DNA of 64,000 nt from Monoplex corrugatus (taxonomy: Eukaryota; Mollusca; Gastropoda; Littorinimorpha; Ranellidae). Of the stretch, positions 54,900-64,000 are shown piece by piece. Within the stretch, counting starts at the first letter, position 1; each line of letters begins with the position of its first letter. The translations under genes were made by a program, and so were the position numbers. The stretch is from contig JAPXFY010000026.1 in NCBI GenBank assembly GCA_030674185.1, positions 58,937,465 to 59,001,464 of the forward strand, given 5' to 3'. Under the pieces are notes generated by a model. It ran no database searches. It saw nothing but the letters and a program-made list of their open reading frames with translations, and was not told where the DNA came from.

Positions 54900-56105
54900 G
54901 ACCAGTGAAGACACTGTATGAACACAGTTTGTGTCAATGAATGGTTCTGCTCCCCCTTCTGTTCCATTGTGACTTGGAGTTCCCCAAGGTTCAGTTCTTG
55001 GATGTTTTCTGTTTGTTGCGTACACTCCTTTTCTTCCCCAGTGTAACCAGCACTCTATTGACCATCACCTGTTTGCTGACAACACTCTATTGACCATCAC
55101 CTCTTTGCTGACAACACTCTATTGACCATCACCTGTTTGTTGACAACACTCTATTGACCATCACCTGTTTGCTGACAACACTCTATTGACCATCACCTGT
55201 TTGCTGACAACACTCTATTGACTCTGTTGCTGACAACACTCTATTGACCATCACCTCTTTGCTGACAACACTCTATTGACCATCACCTCTTTGCTGACAA
55301 CACTCTATTGACCATCACCTGTTTGCTGACAACACTCTATTGACCATCACCTCTTTGCTGACAACACTCTATTGACCATCACCTGTTTGCTGACAACACT
55401 CTATTGACCATCACCTCTTTGCTGACAACACACAACTACAGAAATAAGTATCGTCAACTGAACTGGACGAAACCACTTCCTCACTGCATTTTGCGTAGAT
55501 GACAATAAAAAACTAAATAACTGACAATGACTTAAAGTTTAACAATGATAAGACTGATCTTCTGTTGTTTTTACACACCAGCAAAGATGTACCTTTCCCA
55601 AGTTCAGTCTCTCTCTATGTACATGTATATGACATTCCCTTGTCTGATTCTGTATGAAATCCAGGATTTATCTTTGACTCTAACCTTTCCATGCAACAAC
55701 ATGTAACCAACGTATGTCAAGTGGCGTATTTGGAACATAAATGCATCAGCGCTATTCGCCATCTACCCTCTGATTCTGTAACTAATAATCTCGTAACCTT
55801 TTGTGTATTTTCTAGTCTAGATTACTGTAACACTCTTCGGTCTTCTTATTGGTGCTCCCTTGTCTGTTGTCCAGCTTTTACAGGAGGTTCAACATTTTGC
55901 TACAAGACTTGTTGTTATAGCTTCTGTCTATGACAGTTTACCATCCTCTGCTTTGTATGCTCCACTGGCTGCCTATTCAACAGTGTGTTAGATACAAGGC
56001 AGCTTGTATGGGTTACAATGTTATCTCTGGCTCGACTACTGCTTACATATCTGAATCTCGATACAGATGTAAGACTCATACTTTCTGAACCTTTGCCCAT
56101 ATGCG
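54900..56105 (+). pseudogene. CR1-like LINE remnant: RT catalytic half with internal array
   Basis: RT reading SMNGSAPPSVPL (stop), LGVPQGSVLGCFLFVAYTPF, then QHSIDHHLFADNT (catalytic box with ADN instead of ADD). The 32-bp array made from this box follows. The reading then resumes with LKFNNDKTDLLL, PLSDSV, FIFDSNLSMQQHVTNVCQVA, LEHKCISAIRHLPSDSVTN and FSSLDYCNTL, then decays to about 56100. Stops occur throughout. Confidence 0.82.
55051..55430. repeat. 32-bp minisatellite, about 12 units, made of the RT FADD box
   Basis: The unit is GACAACACTCTATTGACCAT and CACCTGTTTGCT, with CTCTTTGCT/CTGTTTGCT variation and one short unit at 55219. It encodes in one frame the SIDHHLFADN residues of the CR1-like RT catalytic motif. 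Confidence 0.95.
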
Positions 56106-56289
56106 TCGTTTTTTGTTTGTTTGTTTGTCTTTACTTTTTATTTTTTTGTGGGAATAAATTTGCATGAGATCTGAGAAATTTACCTAACATTTCCACTTTT
56201 ATGTCGCAACTTACAGTTCATCCTTTCTGTGAATTCTTCTGTGTAAACCAAATTTGTTCACGTTGAGCTTATCCCCATCCTATGTTAGT

Positions 56290-57085
56290 GTAGCAGCGTA
56301 GTCCCCTATCATTGGTACTCTCCTTGCCATACAAGTCACAGAGATTCTTCCAGTTTTCTCCTTGCCATACAAGTCACAGAGATTCTTCCAGTCTTCTCCT
56401 TGCCATACAAGACACAGAGATTCTTCCAGTCTTCTCCTTGCCATACAAGTCACAGAGATTCTTCCAGTCTTCTCCTTGCCATACAAGTCACAGAGATTCT
56501 TCCAGTCTTCTCCTTGCCATACAAGACACAGAGATTCTTCCAGTCTTCTCTTTGCCATACAAGTCACAGAGATTCTTCCAGTCTTCTCCTTGCCACACAA
56601 GTCACAGAGATTCTTCCAGTCTTCTCCTTGCCATACAAGTCACAGACATTCTTCCAGTCTTCTCAGGCATCTTAACCAACCTTGACGTTGTAGTCACCCT
56701 GAGCCATGACGATGTGTTTCTTGTTGACTTTGATGATGGCTGTTTGAAGCTGTGTGTAGAATTCTTCAATCAGGTCATCGTCATAGGTCGATGTGTTAGC
56801 ACATACGCTCGTATTTGCACTGCTGTGACGTTAAATTGTTTCCCTTGCATGTGGATGCTCATGAGTCTGCTGGAAACGGGTCAGTATTTCAACACAGCTT
56901 TCTTGATGTTTATCAAAATGCCTGCTCCATGTGCCTGTTTCTGTTTTTTCCACTGTAGGATAGAACATGCCACTCTCCATCTGTATGTCACCATTTTGTT
57001 CATCTGACTTCACAGAAGTGTCTTGGGTAAGACTGTTCTGGTGGAGCCCATCCTTCTCCTGGTCAGATGTTGTTGTGTTCATTCC
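56290..57085 (-). pseudogene. RTE-type LINE endonuclease remnant with internal array
   Basis: On the minus strand from 57085 down: KSDEQNGDIQMESGMFYPTV-like sequence, a frame change, MSIHMQGKQFNVTAVQIRAY, then YDDDLIEEFYTQLQTAIIK, KKHIVMAQGDYNVKVG (the GDFNAKVG block of APE endonucleases) and EDWKNVCDLYG, where the 38-bp array begins. It belongs to the RTE lineage whose RT part is seen at 57615-59210 on the other strand. Confidence 0.8.
56312..56668. repeat. 38-bp minisatellite, about 9-10 units, in the LINE endonuclease
   Basis: The unit is TTGCCATACAAGTCACAGAG and ATTCTTCCAGTCTTCTCC. Its reverse complement encodes EDWKNLCDLYGK, i.e. the residues right after the GDYNVKVG motif of the flanking endonuclease. 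Because 38 is not divisible by 3, alternate frames give the different repeat peptides seen in the ORFs. Confidence 0.95.
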
Positions 57086-57097
57086 TCACATGTAGCA

Positions 57098-57610
57098 TGT
57101 AGTGCTGGCTTACATGGTTACCTGTGACAGGTAGTACTGGGTTACATGGTTACCTGTGACAGGTAATGCTAGGTTACATGTTTACAAGTGACAGGTAGTA
57201 CTGGGTTACATGGTTTCCTGTGACAGGTAGTACTGGATAACATGGTTACCTGTGACAGGTAGTGCTGGGTTACATGGTTACCTGTGACAGGTAATGCTGG
57301 ATTACATGGTTACCTGTGACAGGTAACACTAGGTTACATGGTTACCTGTGACAGGTAGTGCTGGGTTACATGGTTACCTGTGACAGGTAGTGCTGGGTTA
57401 CATGGTTACCTGTGACAGGTAATGCTGGGTTACATGGTTACCTGTAACAGGTAGTACTGGGTAACATGGTTACCTGTGACAAGGTATTACTGGGTTACAT
57501 GGTTACTAGTGACAGGTAGTACTGAATAACATGGTTACCAGTGACAGGTGGTACTGGGTTACATAATTACCAGTGACAGGTAGTACAGGGTTACATGGTT
57601 ACCAGTGACA
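57098..57610. repeat. 32-bp minisatellite, about 16 units
   Basis: The unit is ACATGGTTACCTGTGACAGG and TAGTGCTGGGTT. Each unit includes the hairpin ACCTGTGACAGGT. Right-hand units change to ACCAGTGACAGG, which breaks the hairpin. It separates two RTE fragments of opposite orientation. Confidence 0.95.
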
Positions 57611-57614
57611 GAGG

Positions 57615-59210
57615 ATGACCTCTGACCTGATCTATAGGCATTGACAACATTCCTGTACAACACTGGAAACATGCCATCTGCGACAAAATCAGGCACACAG
57701 GTGAGTGGCCACTGCCATGGATCCCGTCACTAATCGTCCCCCTCCCCAAGAAAGGAAATCTCCAGCACTGTCAGAACTACCACACTATCAGTTCCATCAG
57801 CCATGCCAGCAAAGTGATGCTCAAAGTCGTTCTGAATAGATTACTGCCACAACCAGATACTATCATTGCTGAAGAGTAGGCAGCACTCTGCGAGGGCACA
57901 AATCCATCAAACAGATCTTTAACCTGCGTATCCTTTGTGAAAAACGGCTCCAGCACCAGAGGGAGTTCTACTAAAGCTTTGTAGACTCCAATAAGGCGTT
58001 TGACGGAGTATAGTAAAAGGCGCGTTGGGTCATCATGAAGCAACAGGACATCAGACATAACCTAATCAAGACGTCTGGCAAGTGTACTCTACAGTAACCG
58101 TGCAGTACTCACACTGTGTGCTGTTGGAGTGTAGTTCCACACTTCAGTTGGAGATCATCAGGAATGACTGTTGTCCCCAAACTGTTCAAGATATTCCTGG
58201 AAGATATCATTACTGAAGCACTTAAAAATCACATCAGCACAGCAACAGTGGAGGAAGAATAATTACAAATGTTCACTTCTGAGATGACATTGATGGCCTG
58301 GCAGGCAGTGAGGAAGAATTCACCAGCTTGTTAAAACACTTGATGAAATATTGACGAGACATGACGTGGAAACCAGAACCAACAGGAGGAAGTTGATGGG
58401 CGGCCATAACACCTCCATCACTACTGATATAAATGTCGATCAACTAAAACTAGGAACTACTAAAAAATTCACTTACATGGAATCCATCATTAGTAGTAAG
58501 GGATCCAAACCTGAAATCCTCTCAAGGCAGCAAAGACAACAACAGCACTGTCCAGCTGAAATATGTATGGAAGGACAAGAACATCTCCATGAAACACAAG
58601 ATCAGGCTTTTTCGTGCACTGGTATATTTCATTTTACTGTACGCATGTGAGACATGGACCCTCACAGCAGATTTGGAAAGACGAATCCAAGTCATGGAAA
58701 AGAGGTGTTATCACAAGACAGTAAACATCAGACACACTGATCATATCACAAGATAGTAAACATCAGACACACTGATCATATCACAAAACAGTAAACATCA
58801 GACACACTGATCATATCACAAGACACCAAACAACAGACACACTGATCATATCACAAGACAGTAAACATCAGACACACTGATCATATCACAAGACAGTAAA
58901 CATCAGACACACTGATCATATCACAAGACAGTAAACATCAGACACACTGATCATATCACAAGACAGTAAACATCAGACACACTGATCATATCACAAGACA
59001 GTAAACATCAGACACACTGATCATATCACAAGACAGTAAACATCAGACACACTGATCATATCACCAGTGAACAAGTGTGACAAACTATCAGCACACTGCA
59101 CTATGAGAAGATCTGCTGACTTTAGTTAAGGAAACAAAACTACGTTGGTTTGGCCCTGTAACACGATCCAATGGCCTTGCTAAACCTGCCAACCAGTTCT
59201 GCTAGGAACT
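57615..59210 (+). pseudogene. RTE-type LINE remnant: RT and C-terminus
   Basis: Reads IDNIPVQHWKHAICDKIRHT, WPLPWIPSLIVPLPKKGNLQ, CQNYHTISSISHASKVMLKV, LNRLLPQPDTIIAEE, a stop, then in shifted frames a FVDSNKAFD-like block, VVPKLFKIFLEDIITEALKN, KFTYMESIISSKGSKPEILS, LYACETWTLTADLERRIQVM and NIRHTDHIT. The last segment is amplified (58712-59063), after which LINE C-terminal residues resume weakly. There are many stops, and the FADD box is not preserved. Confidence 0.85.
58712..59063. repeat. 35-bp minisatellite, 10 units, in the LINE C-terminal region
   Basis: The unit CACAAGACAGTAAACATCAG and ACACACTGATCATAT encodes NIRHTDHIT in the LINE frame of the first unit. One unit reads ACACCAAACAACAG. 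Flanks on both sides belong to the same LINE. Confidence 0.95.
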
Positions 59211-59227
59211 GTTGAGGAATGGAGAGT

Positions 59228-59296
59228 AAGCAACAACAACAACAACAATAACAACAACAACAACAATAACAACAATAACAACAACAACAACATCAA
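59228..59296. repeat. (AAC)n microsatellite with AAT interruptions
   Basis: AAC trinucleotides with a few AAT and one ATC, following the LINE remnant; possibly its tail. Confidence 0.95.
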
Positions 59297-59327
59297 AACT
59301 GATGCACAGACAAATTTGCACAATCTG

Positions 59328-59552
59328 AATTCTCTTGCCTCATAAAATGTCCTATAATTGTTGCTGGTCTTTTCCTAATCTTTTTCATTAACGTTCTTTT
59401 TGTGTCTGCTTCCTTCCAGACTGTCTCGTTTGTTTTCTTTGCTGCACATGGAAACCTTAACATTCCTCTTAGAAATCACATTTCTATTCAGAAGATTTTA
59501 CAGGTCTTCTTCATTTTCTGCAAATTAGAACAGTGTCATCTGCATAACAAAG
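59328..59552 (-). pseudogene. RTE-type LINE fragment with internal deletion
   Basis: On the minus strand, 59508-59548 gives a YADDTVLIC-type RT catalytic box. About 20 bases further on, the reading jumps to the C-terminal RNVISKRNVKVSMCSKENKR, DSLEGSRHK and KRPATIIGHF-like residues, deleting most of the RT thumb region. The 3' end is missing. Confidence 0.7.
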
Positions 59553-60329
59553 ACCGATGCTGGGTAGATACATTCATTTAACACTTGTAGGACCGTCAGC
59601 AAGCTACTGCCATCAATCTAAAGAGAACAAAACAAAACAAAAAAGAAACACCACAATAGCAACATGGAATGTGAGGAAATTCCTGCAAGAGGGAAAATTA
59701 GAGAATGTCAAAATGGAGATGGACAGGCTTAACATTAGTATTTTAGGACTAGGGGAAGTGATATGGAAGGGGGCAGGCATGGTAACATCAGGAGAGCATA
59801 CAATAATATATTCAGGTGGAAACTCACATGAAAGTGGAGTAGGCATCATAACTGACAGGGACAAATCAAAAGCAGTTAAGAGATACTGGGCTGTGTCTGA
59901 CAGAGTTTTTCTAGTTAAATTGGATGCCAAGCCATTTGATATCAACATCATCCAGGTGTATGCACCAACATCCGCAAGTACTCAGGACGAAATTGACAAC
60001 TTCTACAAAGTATTAGAGATAGCCAAGGCTCAATGTAAATCACAAGAAGTTACAATGATAATAATAATAATAATAACGAAGATTTGTTGAGCGCCTTTTC
60101 TCGACTGAGCTCTAAGCGCTTTACATCGATACAAATTATGATAATGACTAGAGCAAATCAAACAATCACTAAATCAAACAAGCAAATGAATCAACAAATG
60201 AATAAAACTCAAAAAGACATGCTCGCAATGCCCCCTCCCCCCCTCCCCCGCACACACACATACCCCACCCCACCTGCACATACTGGCGTGCCGCACGCGC
60301 GCACGCGCACGCACGCACACACACACACC

Positions 60330-60377
<48 letters not shown>

Positions 60378-60416
60378 GCTCCAAAGACACATGGAAAATA
60401 TAAACACTAGAGGTAA

Positions 60417-60640
60417 AGTGGATTGGGGGCAGCGGAAGGGGGGGGGGGCACTGAGGGGATTCTAGAGGAGGGTGGGAGGCGGCGTAAGATAGAACCGGGA
60501 TCAGTGTTGCTTAAATAAACAGGAGAGATGCAGTGGATTGGGGGCAGCGGGAGGGGGGCAGGGCACTGAGGGGATTCTAGGGGGGGGGGGAGGGAGGCGG
60601 CGTAAGATAGGGCCGGGTCAGTATTGCTTAAACAGATAGG
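60417..60640. repeat. About 120-bp tandem duplication in the CR1-like 3' UTR
   Basis: Two units share GTGGATTGGGGGCAGCGG, GGCACTGAGGGGATTCTAG, GGCGGCGTAAGATAG and GTCAGTNTTGCTTAAA, with G-run length differences. The second unit overlaps the end of the ORF. Confidence 0.85.
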
Positions 60641-62751
60641 TCTTCAGAGAGGACTTGAAAGAGGCTGTAGAAGTAGAATGTCTATTGGTGAGGGGAGGGT
60701 ATTCCAGATGGCTGGACCCTGATAGGAGAAACAACGCTGACCAAAGGATTTTGTTCTAACAGTAGGGAGACAGAGAATGCGATCATCAGATGAGGAACGG
60801 AGATTTCGAGAAGGGACGTAGAGGCGAAGAATGTCAGACAGATAATCAGGGCCTGTGCCAGAGACAGATGAGAAACAGATTGAAGAAAGTTTATATGAGA
60901 TTCTAGATTGTACAGGTAGCCAGTGCAAGGATTTCAGAAGAGGTGTGATATGTTCATGTTTGGGTGACTTGAGAATCAGCCTTGCAGCATTGTTTTGTAC
61001 TTTTTGGAGCTTTTGAAGCAGATACTTTGGCATGCCTGCAAGAAGAGCATTACCATAATCAAGCCTGGATAAAACAAAGGAACAAACCAGAGTTTTGGTT
61101 GCATCTACAGACAGATAGTGGCGGATGGTGCTTATTCTCCTAAGTTCCAGGTATGCTATCCTGCAGACATTTGATATGTGAGATTTAAAAGAAAGGGTCT
61201 GATCAAAAATGACACCAAGGTTACGAACATGGGGAGAAATCTGAATGTCAGCACCATCAATACAAATCGCGTCTGGAAGTGAGGGATGTTTTTCAAATTT
61301 TGGAGGAACAGTTAACAAAACTTCTGTTTTTTCTTCATTGAACTGCAGTTTGTTGAGTGTCATCCAAGCCTTTAAATCATATATGCAGTTTTGAGTACTT
61401 TCAATCACTTGATGGATTTGAGTAATTGGGCTGGACTGATAGAGCTGTGTGTCGTCAGCAAAGCTTTCATGTGATAGAGAGTGACGATTAACTATCCCAA
61501 AGATAGGTGTTGTGTACATGATAAACAACACAGGTCCCAGCACAGAACCCTGTGGAACTCCGTATTCCAATCGCGTAGCAGGTGAGCAGAGGCCATTTAC
61601 TAAGACTTTTTGTGTACGCTCACTAAAATATAAGACTTTATCCAAGCAAGGACGGTACCCTGAATGCCAAAAGAGTATTGCAGTCTAAACAGAAGAATTT
61701 CATGGTCAATCGTATCAAATGCTGCTGATAGATCAAGAAGAGAAAGAACAGAAATTCTATCATCATCAAGCGATGTGAGAAGATCATTTGCAACTTTTAA
61801 GAGGGCAGTTTCTGTGCTGTGACCTGCTCTATAGGCTGATTGATGTGGGTCGAGGAGATTATGGGTCTTAAGATGGTCAAGAAGCTGAGCCAGTACAACT
61901 CGTTCAATCAGTTTGGCCAAAAATTTCAAATTTGAGACAGGTCTATAGTTTTTCAAGATGTTGGGATCAAGGGAGGGCTTCTTTATCAAAGGGCGGATGA
62001 TGGCTGATTTGTAAGTACTGGGGAAAATACCACTTGAAAGAGAGTCATTAATAATATGAGTTATACACGACAAAAGGACATCAAGACAATCAAACAAAAG
62101 GTGGGCTGGGACTGAATCAAGTTCACAAGATTTCTGTGGAGAAGCAAGCATGATTTTCCGTACTGCTTCAGTAGTTACACTTTGAAATGAAACAAGGGGT
62201 TCACCACAGAAAGATTTGTCACTTGAGTGAGGGGAGCCACAAGTTGTAGACACGTCAAGATTGTCACGAATAGTTCTTATCTTTGCACTAAAGAAATCAG
62301 AAAAATGGAGTGGTAGTTCAGTTGGTGATATAACAGATGGTAGAGTGGTGGTCTGTTTTTTTCCTAAAAGAGTATTTAAAACACCAAACAGTTCTTTGGA
62401 TGTGGCACATTGGGCAATTTTTGATGAGTAGAATGCTGTTTTAGCGTCTGTCAGAAGTTTAGTCACTTGGTGTTTGACAGCATTCATAATGTCTTTGAAT
62501 ACATGAAGCCCAGACTTGAGCCACTGGCGCTCTGCTCTCCGTCGTTCCTGCTTCGTCTTCTTCAGCTGGTCAGCCACAGCACTGTACCATGGGCACGATG
62601 GCCGGGAGGTGACCTTGCGTCGTCTGGCAGGGGCGTGGGTGTCTAGGACATCACAAAGACATCGATCCAGTTGCTCAGCAGATGGTTGAGGTGTTAAGTA
62701 GAGGCTGGTCTGCAGGTCCTCTTTGAAGGCAGCTAGGTCAATGGAAGCCAA
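60618..62751 (-). pseudogene. CR1-like reverse transcriptase, two frameshifts
   Basis: The first open stretch (62751-61600, 383 codons) has a THAPARRRKVTSRP linker, KKTKQERRRAERQWLKSG, SCELDSVPAHLLFD, KNYRPVSNLKFLAKLIERVV, HQSAYRAGHSTETALLKVAN and LLDLSAAFDTIDHEILLFRL. The frame shifts near 61630 (an extra AT-type dinucleotide). The second stretch has a SERTQKVLVNG block, YGVPQGSVLGPVLFIMYTTP, ESFADDTQLYQSSP (catalytic box intact), LKAWMTLNKLQFNEEKTEVL, NLGVIFDQTLSFKSHISNVC and RLDYGNALLAGMPKYLL. A last shift near 60695 precedes the SFKSSLKTYLFKQY end (stop 60618-60620). It is otherwise well preserved. Confidence 0.9.
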
Positions 62752-64000
62752 GTTCCATAATGGGATATTTTAATGCTAAAGTGGGACAAGATAGGGTGGA
62801 GGATATAGTTGGACCTCATTGCCTTGGTACACAAAATGAAAGGGGAGGGAAACTTGTGGAATGGGCACAGATGAATGAGTTCATAGTAGGAAACACCTGG
62901 TTTGAGCAGCCTAAGATAAGAAAATGAACATGGATGAGTCCAGGAGATAACATAAAAAATTAAATTGACTACATCCTCATCAATAAAAGATTTAGTAATT
63001 CTTTGCTGACAGCAAAAACACTACCAGGAGCAGACTGCAACAGTGACCACAATCTTGTAATGGGAAGATTTAAGCTGAAATTAAGGAAAAGGAAACAGAC
63101 CAAAAGCAGTATCAAACTAAATCTTTGACTCTTAAAGACAGATGAAGCGATACGTAAAAAAAATTAATGTACATGTTCAAAACAAATTCAGTGCTCTGGA
63201 AGACATTGGTGACAGTGAGGAACAATGGACAAAGCTGAGAAACTCGTAAAATGAAGCTTGTAAAGAAATGCCTAGAGCAGATAGAAAAGCAAAACAGAAC
63301 TAGATAACAAAGAAATTCTAGGCTTGATGGAAGAACGGACGTAGGCAAAGGGAAAAGAGGAAAGAGGAAAGGTGCAATGAAGCTAAAGAAGCTTGGCTGA
63401 AAACAAAATCCGAAGAAACAGAAGACCGACACAAAACAGATCCACAAGATATGTACAGAAGAAGTTATGAAATTGTCCACAGGAAAAAGACATGCACATC
63501 AACTGGTTGCTTAAAATCGAAAGATGGTACGCTAATAGAGGAAAAAGACAAAATATTAGCCAGATGGGGAGAGTACATTAAAGGCCTTTTTGAAGATGAC
63601 AGTAACGAAGAACACATTATAAGAAAGAACGGTAAAGGACCACCCTAATGAAAGATGAAGTTAGAGCAGCACTGGAAAAGATGAAACCGGGAAAAGCCCC
63701 AGGACCAGACGACATTACTACAGAGATGATTGAAGCCCTGGAGGAATTTCGCACTGAAAAAATAACAGTTCTCCTAAATGATATTTACGACATTGGAAAA
63801 ATCCCCAAAGATATGTCAAAATCAATTTTCATTGCTGTTCCAAAGAAGACAGGGGCTATAGAATGCGAACCCCATCGCACAGTCAGCTTGATGAGTTATG
63901 TAACAAAAATCATGTTAAGAATAATCATGATGAGCACAAGGAATAGAATCAAGAGAGAAATAGCAGAAGAACAGTGTGGATTTGTGGAAGGGAAAGGAAC

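Larger units (their letters stand above)
60061..62756 (-). mobile_element. CR1-like LINE inserted into the RTE endonuclease gene
   Basis: The 3' end lies at the left (ATA/AAT run, then GATTTGTTGAGCGCCTTTTC and CTAAGCGCTTTACATCGAT); the 5'-truncated end is at 62756. The host codons ...ACA ATG ATA and ATG GGA... are contiguous if the element is removed, with ATA present on both sides. Its body is RT only; no endonuclease remains. The 3' UTR includes CA-rich sequence (60250-60375) and a tandem duplication (60417-60640). Confidence 0.9.
59557..64000 (+). pseudogene. RTE-type LINE (APE endonuclease plus start of RT), split by a CR1-like insertion
   Basis: 59640-60060 encodes the endonuclease start: ATWNVRKFLQEGKLENVKME, LNISILGLGEVIWKGAG, SGVGIITDRDKS, VFLVKLDAKPFDINIIQVYA and QEVTMI. 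After the insertion, 62757 resumes MGYFNAKVGQDRVEDIVGPH, NERGGKLVEWAQMNEF, a stop in the RKxTWMSPGD stretch, IDYILINKRF and GADCNSDHNLVMGRFKLKL. The linker follows (VHRKKTCTSTGCLKSKDG, RWGEYIKGLFEDD), then RT blocks KMKPGKAPGPDDITTEMIEA, SKSIFIAVPKK and EEQCGFVEGKG up to the window edge. Stops in the 62930-63450 region make it a pseudogene. It belongs to the same subfamily as 10450-11033. Confidence 0.9.

Overview
This is animal nuclear DNA. A rhodopsin-class GPCR exon is joined across a ~15 kb intron by matching splice phases. The rest is non-LTR retrotransposons of the RTE and CR1/L2 types, a mariner, MITEs, tRNA-headed SINEs and an exceptional load of minisatellites. The GPCR type, the LINE mix and the GT-rich repeats suggest a lophotrochozoan, most likely a marine gastropod mollusc. 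That is inference from general resemblance. Nothing bacterial or viral is evident.

Layout. 1-16131: the last two coding exons of the GPCR (469-757 and 15793-16131). Their intron holds 5'-truncated RTE copies, two CR1-like fragments, a TTAA-bounded perfect palindrome, SINE-like repeats and minisatellites. 16142-24720: almost wholly tandem repeat. A 32-bp array starts 10 bases after the GPCR stop codon, degenerate ~68-bp units follow, and then comes a homogenised core of about 96 units of 53 bp (18238-23331). 24846-35990: MITEs, a foldback repeat, a 1.33 kb mariner nested in a LINE remnant, a jockey-like LINE remnant, SINEs and more arrays. 36300-54600: three related direct-orientation segments. 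In the first, a dinucleotide tract has grown to a ~3 kb (GT)n array. Between them lie two 5'-related CR1-like LINEs (42957-46165 and 47070-50055). 54900-64000: broken CR1-like and RTE LINEs, ending in an RTE element whose endonuclease gene is split by a 2.7 kb CR1-like insertion (60061-62756).

The most unusual pattern is that many minisatellites here are multiplied pieces of LINE coding sequence: the RT FADD box, the linker just after the endonuclease GDYN motif, the RT-proximal linker and the RTE C-terminus. The flanking LINE reading can be followed out of the array on one or both sides. A second point of interest is a repeat family with a GGCC-AGTT-GGCC hairpin followed by GAAA, which resembles a hammerhead ribozyme core. 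Apart from the GPCR exons I find no convincing host coding sequence. All similarity statements come from reading the sequence and from memory of protein families; no searches were run.
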